The notes beneath the pieces are model-generated. The model was not told the DNA's origin. It saw only the letters and a program-made list of their open reading frames with translations, and did not search any database. A stretch of 64,000 nt of DNA from Acidimicrobiaceae bacterium (GTDB taxonomy: Bacteria; Actinomycetota; Acidimicrobiia; Acidimicrobiales; RAAP-2): positions 46,887 through 110,886 of the forward strand of contig PMFA01000026.1 of the NCBI GenBank assembly GCA_003155915.1, written 5' to 3'. Positions 16,958 to 24,821 of the stretch are shown here, one piece after another. Within the stretch, counting starts at the first letter, position 1. Every line of letters starts with the position of its first letter. Position numbers and translations under genes: made by a program.

Positions 16958-18928
16958 ATGACTGAAGCAAAACTCGAAGCATGGCTTGAAGAGACACGCA
17001 GTTTCGCGCCGACCGCTGAATTCTCCAAACAGGCCAACGCGCAACCTTCTATTTACGCTGACGCTGCTGCCGATCCAGTCGCGTGGTGGCGCACGCAAGC
17101 CGATCGCTTGGCGTGGACCACGGCGCCGACCAAGAGCCTCGAGTGGGACCTTCCCTTCGCAAAGTGGTTCAGCGACGGCACGCTCAACGCCTCCTACACC
17201 TGCGTCGATCGACACGTCGAAGCCGGCAACGGCGACAAGGTTGCCTACCACTGGGTCGCCGACGCCGAGGGCGAAGGTCGCACGATCACCTACGGCGAAC
17301 TTCAGAAGTTGGTCGCCCAGGCGGCGAACGCCTTGACGGAACTTGGTGTGAAAGAAGGTGACCGCGTCGCGGTGTACATGCCCATGATCCCCGAGGCCGT
17401 GGTCACCATGCTCGCGATCGTGCGCCTCGGCGCCGTGCACTCTGTTGTCTTCGCCGGATTCTCGGCCGAAGCTCTCTCGAGTCGGATCCTCGACTCGGAC
17501 TGCCAGTTCGTCGTCACCGCCGACGGCGCGTTTCGACGCGGCGCACCGAGCCCGCTCAAGCCCGCCGTGGACGAGGCTCTGGAGTCCTGTCCGAACGTCA
17601 AGGCCGTCCTGGTCGTTCGTCGCACCGGGGGAGAAGTGAAGTGGAATGAGGGACGCGACTACTGGTGGCACGACGTGGTCGAGCGTCAGAGTGACGAGCA
17701 CACGTGTAAGTCATTCCCCGCCGAGCAGACCATGTTCATCATGTACACCTCGGGCACGACCGCCAAGCCCAAGGGGATCTACCACACGACCGGCGGCTAC
17801 CTTACGCACGTTGCCACCACGCACAAGTACATCTTTGACGTGAAGCCGGAGACGGACGTGTGTTGGACGGCCGCGGACATTGGCTGGATCACCGGACACA
17901 GTTACATCGTCTACGGGCCACTGATCAACGGGGTGACCCAGGTCATGTACGAAGGCCTGCCGGACTCCGGTGGCAAGGACCGCTGGTGGAAGATCATCGC
18001 CGAGAACAAAGTGACCATTCTCTATACGGCGCCGACGACAATTCGCACGCTGATGAAATGGGGACACGAGTGGCCCCAGGGTCACGATCTCTCGAGCCTT
18101 CGTCTGCTCGGAACGGTTGGTGAACCCATCAACCCCGAAGCCTGGATGTGGTATCGCGAGTACATCGGTGGCGGGAAGTGCCCGATCGTGGATACGTGGT
18201 GGCAGACCGAGACCGGGGGCATCCTGATCACGCCCCTGCCGGGTATTACGGCCACGAAGCCGGGGGCGGCGATGACGCCGTTCCCGGGCATCAACGCGGA
18301 CATCGTGGACAACGACGGCAACTCCGTCGGCAACGGCGAAGGCGGCTATCTCGTCATCACCGCACCGTGGCCCGGCATGACCCGCGGTATCTACGGCGAT
18401 CCCGAGCGATTCAAAGAGACCTACTGGAGTCGTTTCCCCGGCAAGTACTTCGCGGGCGACGGTGCCAAGCGCGACGATGACGGTGACATTTGGCTGCTCG
18501 GACGGATTGACGACGTCATGAACATCTCGGGCCACCGACTGTCGACGACCGAAGTCGAACACGCGTTGGTCGGGCACCCGTCGGTGGCCGAGGCCGCGGT
18601 GGTCGGGGCCTCCGACGAGACGACCGGACAGGCGATCGTGGCCTTCGTCACGTTGAAGATGTCGGCCGAAGACGCCTCGAAGGACCAGGTCCTCGTAATC
18701 GAAGAGTTGCGCAATCACGTCGCGAAGGTCATTGGACCGATCGCCAAACCACGTCAGATCATCCTGACGCCCGAGTTGCCCAAGACGCGTTCAGGAAAGA
18801 TCATGCGTCGGCTCTTGCGCGACGTGGCCGAGAATCGTTCGCTTGGTGACGTGACCACGCTCATGGATCCTACGGTCGTCAACATGATCTCCGGGCTCAT
18901 GGACTCGAACGCCGACTCCGAGGACTGA
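16958..18928 (+). CDS. acs: Acetyl-CoA synthetase
   Basis: AMP-forming acetate activation through acetyl-adenylate. The protein has 656 residues. The P-loop-like YTSGTTAKPKGIYH is near residue 262, DTWWQTETGG near 412, and the C-terminal catalytic and acetylation-target lysine is in TRSGKIMRRLLRD (about 613). An AAGGGAAG site precedes ATG 16958. It lies downstream of the acetate transporter satP. In relatives the lysine is commonly controlled by reversible acetylation; no acetyltransferase or deacetylase gene is adjacent. Confidence 0.96.
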   Translation: MTEAKLEAWLEETRSFAPTAEFSKQANAQPSIYADAAADPVAWWRTQADRLAWTTAPTKSLEWDLPFAKWFSDGTLNASYTCVDRHVEAGNGDKVAYHWVADAEGEGRTITYGELQKLVAQAANALTELGVKEGDRVAVYMPMIPEAVVTMLAIVRLGAVHSVVFAGFSAEALSSRILDSDCQFVVTADGAFRRGAPSPLKPAVDEALESCPNVKAVLVVRRTGGEVKWNEGRDYWWHDVVERQSDEHTCKSFPAEQTMFIMYTSGTTAKPKGIYHTTGGYLTHVATTHKYIFDVKPETDVCWTAADIGWITGHSYIVYGPLINGVTQVMYEGLPDSGGKDRWWKIIAENKVTILYTAPTTIRTLMKWGHEWPQGHDLSSLRLLGTVGEPINPEAWMWYREYIGGGKCPIVDTWWQTETGGILITPLPGITATKPGAAMTPFPGINADIVDNDGNSVGNGEGGYLVITAPWPGMTRGIYGDPERFKETYWSRFPGKYFAGDGAKRDDDGDIWLLGRIDDVMNISGHRLSTTEVEHALVGHPSVAEAAVVGASDETTGQAIVAFVTLKMSAEDASKDQVLVIEELRNHVAKVIGPIAKPRQIILTPELPKTRSGKIMRRLLRDVAENRSLGDVTTLMDPTVVNMISGLMDSNADSED

Positions 18929-18989
18929 CGAACGCACCGATTGTCATGTCCGACGTAGGACTCTTGATTTCCATATGACCCCGGGGTGA

Positions 18990-19009
18990 ATCGCGGGCTG
19001 ACGCCCGAT
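18990..19009 (+). terminator. Weak hairpin after acs
   Basis: GGGC-TGAC-GCCC with flanking ATC/GAT pairing through a one-base bulge, about 60 nt past the acs stop. No U-tract follows. It is a low-grade terminator candidate. Confidence 0.25.
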
Positions 19010-19190
19010 CGCTGCGCCGGAGTCGTTCGCAACGCCATCGACGAGCGACTCCCCGAATGACCTGTGTCACGCACGATCATCGCTACGCCGTGAAAGTTTT
19101 GCGTCGTGGGCGACAGGTACTAAATGAATGGTGTTGCCATCCGGAGTCATCGAGATTCGGTGGGGCGGCGCCCACGACGGAGGAAAACGT

Positions 19191-19982
19191 ATGAGTGATG
19201 ACACAAGCAGTACCGCCGAGCAACATTTCCACCAACATGGCGAGGGGCACCCGAGCGGACGCCGACCGCGACTGACGGGCTGGATTCTGACGATGGTCAC
19301 GGCGCTCGTCGTCGTCGCGGTGGGCTTTGTTGGGGTCGTGCTCGGTCATTCGAGGGCCAGCGCCACGTCCACCATCACGGTCACCGGTTCGGGCACCGTT
19401 CAGGGCACGCCGGACACGATCAATTTTCAAATCGGTGTTTCGACCGTGAATCCGACCGCGACGGCTGCGTTGACGGAGAACGACAGCAAGGTTCGCGCCC
19501 TCGAGGCCGCTCTGCTCAAAAACGGAGTGACCAAGAAGGAGATGCAGACCTCCGGACTCAACATCTATGACAACACCAACAACCAGGGCGTGGTCACCGG
19601 GTTCACCGTCCAAGATACGTTGAATGTGACGATGCATAAGGTGCGGCGCGCCGGCGCCGCAATCGACGCGGCGGCGAAGGCCGTCGGCAACGGCGTTCAA
19701 TTGAATGGTGTGTCCTTCACGATCACGAATGACTCATCGCTGTTGCGAGCCGCACGCATTCGCGCGATGGACAACGCTCGTCTCGCCGCCGGTCAACTCG
19801 CCAGGGCCGGCGACGCCCACGTCACCGGCATCGTGAAGATCACGGACAACGAGAACCAGAGCTCCGGGATCTACTACCCGCCCGTCGCCTACGGCACGGC
19901 TCTGCGTGCCTCGGTGCCGATTCAAACCGGCAGCCAGCCCGTCAACGTGCAGGTCACGGTGATCTACTCACTGGCCAATTAA
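19191..19982 (+). CDS. Membrane-anchored SIMPL-domain (DUF541) protein
   Basis: A 263-residue protein with a cytoplasmic, His-rich N-terminus (QHFHQHGEGH), one transmembrane helix (about residues 31-51, GWILTMVTALVVVAVGFVGV) and an extracytoplasmic SIMPL/DUF541 domain. The domain is recognisable by TITVTGSGTVQGTPD at its start, then LLKNGVTKKEMQTSGLNIY and the closing VQVTVIYSLAN. Family members resemble the periplasmic oxidative-stress protein YggE/BP26, but the biochemical role is unknown. ATG 19191 is chosen for its GGAGG site 7 nt upstream. Confidence 0.85.
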   Translation: MSDDTSSTAEQHFHQHGEGHPSGRRPRLTGWILTMVTALVVVAVGFVGVVLGHSRASATSTITVTGSGTVQGTPDTINFQIGVSTVNPTATAALTENDSKVRALEAALLKNGVTKKEMQTSGLNIYDNTNNQGVVTGFTVQDTLNVTMHKVRRAGAAIDAAAKAVGNGVQLNGVSFTITNDSSLLRAARIRAMDNARLAAGQLARAGDAHVTGIVKITDNENQSSGIYYPPVAYGTALRASVPIQTGSQPVNVQVTVIYSLAN

Positions 19983-20018
19983 CCCTGGCGCGCCACACGC
20001 TCGGTCGGGGCTTCGCAA

Positions 20019-21431
20019 CTACGAGTCGAAGCCCAGACCGAACAGGTCGATGAGTTTGAGCCAGAGGTTGCGGCGGCCTTCGTGTTCATCGGCGTACTTG
20101 ATTGCGGACTGCGTGATTCGAATGAAGAGCCACTTGAAGGGCTCGGGCGGAAACGGCATCGGACGTTTGCGAACCATCGTCAGTCGAGTGCGGTCGGTCT
20201 CGAGTCCGTCCAACAGATCGAGCATCGTCGCGGCGCCGAACCTGGTCGAGGCGACTCCGAGCCCGGTGTAGCCGAGGACGTAGGCCACTTTGTTCTCGTG
20301 CGACGTTCCCCAGAACGGCGAGAACCGAGTGCACGTGTCGATGGCCCCACCCCAGGCGTGCGTGAACTTGATTCCGGCCAACTGCGGGAACGTCTTGAGG
20401 AAATGACCGGCGAGCGTCGCGTAGGTCTCGGAGTTGAACTCGTACTCGCGGCGAACCTTCCCGCGGAAGTTATAGATCGTGTCGTAGCCGCCCCAGAGGA
20501 TGCTGTTGTCACTCGTAAGGCGGTAGTAGTGGAACTGGTTGCCCGAGTCCGCGATGCCCTCTCGTCCCGACCAGCCAATGCTCTCCATTTGGGCCTCGGA
20601 AAGTGGTTCGGTGACCATGACGTAGTCGTAGACCGGAACGACGTACTTGCGCGTCTTCTTCAGTAGCGGCGGAAAGACGTTCGTTCCGAGCGCGACGCGC
20701 GCGGCGGTCACGGCCCCGTAGGGGGTGTGGACACGCACGGCGTCGTGCAAGTCCTCCAGCCATTCGACCTTGGAGTTCTCGAAGATCTTGACGCCGAGTG
20801 AAATGCAGACACGCTCGAGGCCCCACACCAGGCGAGCGGGGTCCACCAGCGCGGTGCCGTCGTGATCGAAGAGCGCCCCGACGTAGGAGGGGGAGTGCAC
20901 GCGCGATTGCACCTCTTCTTGGCTGAGCACTTCGACCGTGTCACCCATGGCGTTTCGGCGTTCAGCTTGTTCGGCCATTCCTTTGAACTGCCAGGGGGCG
21001 ACGGCGACCTGGAGTTCTCCGGTGCGCTCGAAATTGCACTCGATGCCGTAGCGAGCGATAGTCGCTTCGATCTGATCGAGGTTCTCTCGGCCGAGGCGTT
21101 GGATCAGTTCGATTTCGTCGGGAAAGCGTCGAACACCGTTGAGGTAACCGTGGGTGAGTGATGCCGAACAGAATCCGCCGTTGCGCCCCGAGGCGCCCGC
21201 CCCGGTCTCGTATTGTTCAACGAGCACCACTTCACGCTCGGGGTCACGCTCTTTGGCGAGCAGCGCGGTCCATAGTCCGGTGTAACCCGCACCTATGACG
21301 CACAGGTCGGCGCCGATGTCACCGATGAGCGCTGAGTGTGGCGCCGGTTCCAATGGGTCCGAGTCCAGCCACCACAGTTCCGGTTGGACGTCGGCGAGGT
21401 GACGTAAGACGAAGGGATCCTTCTTGTCCAT
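20019..21431 (-). CDS. FAD-dependent amine/amino-acid oxidoreductase (DAO family)
   Basis: A flavoprotein of about 470 residues. It has an N-terminal dinucleotide-binding fold (DLCVIGAGYTGLWTALLAK, then the acidic VVLVEQ), followed by GASGRNGGFCSASL and a C-terminal WGGAIDTCTRFSPFWG. This pattern fits the DAO superfamily near PuuB-type gamma-glutamylputrescine oxidase and sarcosine-oxidase-like enzymes; the substrate is not assigned. ATG 21431 is used, with TTG 21446 a possible earlier start. The gene is divergent from the FAH-family gene across a 221-bp gap. Confidence 0.82.
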   Translation of the reverse strand: MDKKDPFVLRHLADVQPELWWLDSDPLEPAPHSALIGDIGADLCVIGAGYTGLWTALLAKERDPEREVVLVEQYETGAGASGRNGGFCSASLTHGYLNGVRRFPDEIELIQRLGRENLDQIEATIARYGIECNFERTGELQVAVAPWQFKGMAEQAERRNAMGDTVEVLSQEEVQSRVHSPSYVGALFDHDGTALVDPARLVWGLERVCISLGVKIFENSKVEWLEDLHDAVRVHTPYGAVTAARVALGTNVFPPLLKKTRKYVVPVYDYVMVTEPLSEAQMESIGWSGREGIADSGNQFHYYRLTSDNSILWGGYDTIYNFRGKVRREYEFNSETYATLAGHFLKTFPQLAGIKFTHAWGGAIDTCTRFSPFWGTSHENKVAYVLGYTGLGVASTRFGAATMLDLLDGLETDRTRLTMVRKRPMPFPPEPFKWLFIRITQSAIKYADEHEGRRNLWLKLIDLFGLGFDS

Positions 21432-21613
21432 ACTGTGTCCGGCCAATGGCCGGAATCACCCTCTCTCGGCACTTCCTTTTCGTCGACGTCCCTATTGACG
21501 CCACGAACGCCAGCCGTCTCGACCGGCCTCAACTCGTCGATTCTACCGGATTGACTGATTTCGACTAACGATGGAGCCGTCGTATTTCGTCACGAATTCA
21601 CCCTTCGTCTCGG

Positions 21614-21619
21614 TAGGAT
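21614..21619 (+). promoter_or_regulatory. Candidate -10 for the FAH-family gene
   Basis: TAGGAT 33 nt upstream of ATG 21653. Here a leader of about 27 nt with a GAAGGAG ribosome site follows, so this gene appears to be conventionally led rather than leaderless. Confidence 0.4.
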
Positions 21620-21652
21620 TCGCAGGACATCACCCAGTGAAGAAGGAGCATC

Positions 21653-22507
21653 ATGCGACTGGCCAACCTTGACGGACGCGCGACGATCGTTGCCAATGAC
21701 GGTCTTGTCGACGTTGCCGGTGCCTCGAACGGAGCTTTCTCGGCTTCGATTGACAAGTGCCTGGGTCAACTTGACAAACTTGACGCCTGGTACCGTTCAG
21801 CCCAACCTTCGCTCACACAGAACGTCGCGATCGAGGAATTCGCGCTCGACCCACGACTTGGCCCCGTCGTCAATCCGCGCCAGATTTTCGCCATAGGTCT
21901 CAACTACCGCAATCACGCGGCAGAAACAGGTGCGGAAGTGCCAAAACAGCCCATGGTGTTTACTAAGTTCCCTTCGTCGATCTGTGGGCCGAACGAATCA
22001 CTGCCGATACCCGGTGCCTCGACGGACTACGAGGCGGAATTAGTCGTGATTATTGGCGCAACCCTTCGAGAGGTCAGTGTCGACGATGCCATCGCTGGCG
22101 TCGCGGGCTACTGCGTAGGTCAGGACTATTCGGAACGCGAGTGGCAGTATCGAGGATCACCTCCGCAGTTCTCGCTGGCGAAGTCCTTCAAGAACTTTGG
22201 ACCAATCGGTCCGTGGCTGACGACGGCTCAGGAGATTCCCAACCCCAACGAGCTTTCAATCGTGACCCGTGTAAATGGCGAGACAATGCAGGACTCGAAT
22301 ACGAGCGACATGGTGTTCCCAGTCGCCGAACTCATCGCCTACCTCTCGTCGGTGTGCGAACTTCGCCGTGGTGATCTCATCTTCACCGGAACGCCTGAGG
22401 GTGTCGGCCGAGCGCGCACACCGCCCCTTTACCTAAAGCCGGGCGACGAAATCGTGACGTCCATCGAACATCTCGGCACCATCAGAAATGTTGCCGTCGC
22501 TCCGTAG
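21653..22507 (+). CDS. Fumarylacetoacetate hydrolase (FAH) family protein
   Basis: The 284-residue protein has the FAH catalytic fold. The signature FAIGLNYRNHAAE begins the C-terminal domain near residue 80. Further matches are the metal-ligand segment YEAELVVIIG, GYCVGQDYSERE, the KSFKNFGPIGPW block and FTGTPEGVGRARTPP. The family includes 2-hydroxyhepta-2,4-diene-1,7-dioate isomerases, acylpyruvases and oxaloacetate decarboxylases, so the substrate is open. A GAAGGAG site precedes ATG 21653. Neighbouring the DAO oxidoreductase, it may belong to a small catabolic pair. Confidence 0.88.
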   Translation: MRLANLDGRATIVANDGLVDVAGASNGAFSASIDKCLGQLDKLDAWYRSAQPSLTQNVAIEEFALDPRLGPVVNPRQIFAIGLNYRNHAAETGAEVPKQPMVFTKFPSSICGPNESLPIPGASTDYEAELVVIIGATLREVSVDDAIAGVAGYCVGQDYSEREWQYRGSPPQFSLAKSFKNFGPIGPWLTTAQEIPNPNELSIVTRVNGETMQDSNTSDMVFPVAELIAYLSSVCELRRGDLIFTGTPEGVGRARTPPLYLKPGDEIVTSIEHLGTIRNVAVAP

Positions 22508-23179
22508 TCAGCTGGCCCATTCGTAGCGCGATGAGGAGGACAAAGATCTGCCGTCGACTTCGTCGTGCGTGAAATCTTTTCTCTCAAGGCGCCATCACCT
22601 CGTAGGCCCCTTCGTCGCGGTCGCGCGCGAACAGCGCCTCCTCGTCCTCGGTGGTCAATTTTTGCGTGGCCACATTATTTAGACTACGAGTGCGTCCGAA
22701 AATCATCGGTGAGCCGCTGACGGAGGACACTCGTGAGAACAGCTGAGATAATTGCGCGGTTCTCATCAGTCAATCTGCGCCATCGTGATGACGTGTTCGG
22801 AGTGATTCGCCCCGGGTTTTATAGAGAGCACTCTCCAACTTTCCCGGGGCGATTCACCTGCTGATTGCGGATTGGGTTCGCTCATCGACTGCACTTCTCA
22901 GCACCAGATCCCTAGATCGACATAACGATGGCGATTCATGATTGGTAGTCGGGCTTCGGTCTGAGACGCACTCAACAATTGCCCGGTCGTCTTGGCTGCA
23001 AAAATCGTCGGCCGCTAACGCGTTTGATCTTCGAGATCAGTTGCATCTTGGGCGATACTGCCGGCGTCCGGACCCATTAGAACTGTTGTGTCGGGCCTTC
23101 GACACATCCAGTGAAGGTCTGCGAGGAAAATTCCACAGCATCCACAGAAACGTCTTCCAGGAACAAGAGGAGATTGACA
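22508..23179. other. Gene-poor stretch with remnant-like ORF and hairpin
   Basis: No well-supported gene was found in these 672 nt. A minus-strand ORF (22584-22766, 60 codons) ends in a GC3-rich acidic segment (LTTEDEEALFARDRDEGAYE) with host-like codon use. It looks like the 3' remnant of a lost gene. A hairpin is listed separately at 22802-22857. A minus ORF at 23015-23206 encodes a zinc-ribbon-like CDHC/CGCC pattern but overlaps the next gene's start. The rest shows nothing I recognise. Confidence 0.4.
22802..22857. repeat. Long inverted repeat / hairpin
   Basis: GTGATTCGCCCCGGG (22802-22816) and CCCGGGGCGATTCAC (22843-22857) pair over 15 bp with a single mismatch. The 26-nt loop contains an inner GAGAG/CTCTC pairing. 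It lies 295 nt past the FAH-family stop. It could be a terminator without a U-tract, or the remnant of a small mobile element. Confidence 0.6.
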
Positions 23180-23494
23180 ATGGTCGCAACGCTGAGACTG
23201 ACGCATAAATCAATCGGAGTAGAGGTCCGACGTGGCCCGTACGACATCGTGGTTGACGGTCAGCGTGCCGGATCTCTCGACATGAATGACACGATCGAGA
23301 TTCCAATCGCATCTGGAGGTCACACGCTGCAAGTTCGCAGTGGTCGAAATTCCAGCCGAATTCAGACCTTCGACGCCGCCGAAAGCCAAACCGTCGCCTT
23401 CCGATGCACCGGGAAGAGTTTTCTGCCGATCTTCCTCGCGTCCTTCGTCGTCCCCAGCCTGGCGCTCCAGCTCCGCCGTACAGTCGATGATTAA
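23180..23494 (+). CDS. Small membrane-anchored protein, unknown
   Basis: A 104-residue protein with an N-terminal beta-rich domain (GPYDIVVDGQRAGSLDMND, then SGGHTLQVRSGRNSS). The pattern of a surface-displayed value followed by 'G-H-T-L-Q-V-R-S-G-R' resembles PEGA-like small beta domains. One C-terminal hydrophobic segment follows (FLPIFLASFVVPSLALQL). ATG 23180 has an AAGAGGAG site 8 nt upstream; the longer upstream frame is not needed. Function is unknown. It lies in the accessory patch with no operon partner. Confidence 0.6.
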   Translation: MVATLRLTHKSIGVEVRRGPYDIVVDGQRAGSLDMNDTIEIPIASGGHTLQVRSGRNSSRIQTFDAAESQTVAFRCTGKSFLPIFLASFVVPSLALQLRRTVDD

Positions 23495-23625
23495 TTTCTG
23501 TGACGTCATCGTCGCGGGCGGAGATTCAACGGGTTCAAACGCCGTACTGATGCCAGTAAACCTGAGTATCTGCCAACAACACCGCTGTCGCCCGGGACGA
23601 ACCTAACTTTCGATCTACCAATGTT

Positions 23626-23646
23626 CAATCCGCCAGTCGGATTGTG
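23626..23646. repeat. Dispersed SDWR-tail repeat, copy C
   Basis: Contains CGCCAGTCGGATTGTG (23631-23646), identical over 16 nt to 63960-63975. On the minus strand it reads as a peptide tail ...GRRAQSDWRIEHW and a stop. Here the flanks also make a small hairpin, CAATCCG-CCAGT-CGGATTG. Related copies are at 63421-63455 and 63959-63991. Confidence 0.55.
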
Positions 23647-23683
23647 CCCGCCGACCTTCCGACACCAGTGATTTTGACGATAA

Positions 23684-23974
23684 CTAAGTGGCGTGTCCCA
23701 TTTCGGGCGCGGCGTTAGCGGCCATCTCGATCGTCTCAATCGCGTCGGTATTTGACCCCGCAAGCCACACTTGGTGCGGCGTCTGCCCATCCAGTTCGGA
23801 ATTGGGACTGTTCCACCACCACGTGAGGCCCGCGGCGTCGTAGTACTTTGCGTACAGAATTTCGTTTATCTTGAGTGCTTCGACGTCGGTGGGTGGGGCG
23901 TTGTCAGTGATCGCGTTCATTTCGCTTGCTCGCGGCTCTTTGTCGGCGTCATCGTTCTTTTTGGAATTCACCAT
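23684..23974 (-). CDS. Orphan DUF2384/MbcA-ParS-like antitoxin domain protein
   Basis: A 96-residue protein with a charged N-terminus. Its C-terminal half (TWWWNSPNSELDGQTPHQVWLAG) resembles the toxin-binding domain of MbcA/Xre-type antitoxins, where W-L-x3-P-N-x2-L-x-G-x-T-P is typical. No N-terminal helix-turn-helix is obvious, and no RES or other toxin gene is adjacent, so it may be solitary. TACTCT-N6-ATG supports the start. After the stop the same frame continues in the dispersed SDWR-tail repeat for about 23 codons to a second stop. The assignment rests on one motif. Confidence 0.55.
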   Translation of the reverse strand: MVNSKKNDDADKEPRASEMNAITDNAPPTDVEALKINEILYAKYYDAAGLTWWWNSPNSELDGQTPHQVWLAGSNTDAIETIEMAANAAPEMGHAT

Positions 23975-23980
23975 CGGACG

Positions 23981-23986
23981 AGAGTA
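23981..23986 (-). promoter_or_regulatory. Leaderless -10 box for the DUF2384-like gene
   Basis: On the minus strand TACTCT is followed by 6 nt and ATG 23974, fitting the window-wide leaderless geometry. Confidence 0.45.
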
Positions 23987-24166
23987 ACGCCCAAGTGATC
24001 AGTCAGATATTGGCCGGGCTACTCCCACAGCGCAAGGTTGCGGATCGGTTGCCTCGGGCCTACGGACTCCGAAGAGTTCCTGTGTCTTGAGTCAAAGCTC
24101 CCTTTAGCGGATACTTAGGCGTATCCATACTCCGAAAGCGGCAGGACCTGGTGGAAAGATGAGAAG

Positions 24167-24466
24167 ATGCTTACGCGCCGTCAATCAAGAAGTCATTGGG
24201 CGGCGCGGACGACTCTGACCGTGGCTGTCCTCGCCACGAGCTCACTGTTCTTGGCGGGGTGCGGGCACAGTGTCGCGAGCCCCACGTGCACGATGAAGGA
24301 GTTGGTCGCGGCGGCCGGAAAGGGCTACCTCAAGCTCCCTCCATCACACGACAATGACGCCGGTCGAGGACGCATTCCTGACACGCATCCTGACGCGGAC
24401 TTGGACGCCAACCAACGCGCGGCGCTCTGCAAGGTCTACAAGAGCGAGACCCACTTGCCGGGGTGA
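24167..24466 (+). CDS. Small putative lipoprotein, unknown
   Basis: A 99-residue exported protein. A basic start (MLTRRQSRSH) and a hydrophobic stretch lead to the lipobox LAGC (Cys32), so it is probably lipid-anchored outside the membrane. The mature part carries two further cysteines (Cys41 and Cys88) that could form a disulfide. An Asp/His-rich segment (HPDADLDANQRAALCKVY) resembles a loose calcium-binding-like loop, which is a weak inference. A GATGAGAAG sequence precedes ATG 24167. Confidence 0.65.
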   Translation: MLTRRQSRSHWAARTTLTVAVLATSSLFLAGCGHSVASPTCTMKELVAAAGKGYLKLPPSHDNDAGRGRIPDTHPDADLDANQRAALCKVYKSETHLPG

Positions 24467-24821
24467 CGACGTTCTGTCCCGCGTCGCGGTGAAACTAGGT
24501 CGACGCGAGCTGACGAAACATACCTGTCGACCAATGCAGTTCGAGATAGAAGTGCCGGGCCCACATCGTGGCCGAGAAATCTGGCGGGTCGCTTCTAAGT
24601 TCATTCACGGACTTCGCTGCGGTGCCCGGGCCTTTCTGAGTAAAGGGCTCTCTGCGAGCAACATCACTGATGTTGCTCATAGTTGTGGGGAAGACAAATT
24701 GGCCAGTCCGTCGAAGGTCTCATTATCAAAAGAAACTGCATCGATGCGATACCCACATCAACAATGAACTCGGGCGAGGTCGGAGGTAATCAAACGGATT
24801 GCGCTTGCGCCCGCGAAAGTC
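24467..24821. other. Non-coding stretch with perfect palindrome
   Basis: 355 nt between the lipoprotein and the CoA-transferase 3' end. Minus-strand ORF 24495-24680 (61 codons) has no ribosome site, and I do not believe it is a gene. The notable item is the 23-bp palindrome at 24656-24678. Confidence 0.4.
24656..24678. promoter_or_regulatory. 23-bp perfect palindrome (operator-like)
   Basis: GAGCAACATCA and TGATGTTGCTC are exact reverse complements around a single central C. The near-absent loop argues against an RNA terminator and for a dimeric repressor site or a remnant element end. No regulator gene is adjacent. Confidence 0.5.

Noticed and set aside
24495..24680. 61-codon minus-strand ORF between the lipoprotein and CoA-transferase
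   Set aside because: It has no ribosome site, leaderless box or recognisable motif, and it covers the palindrome. A pseudogene cannot be excluded.
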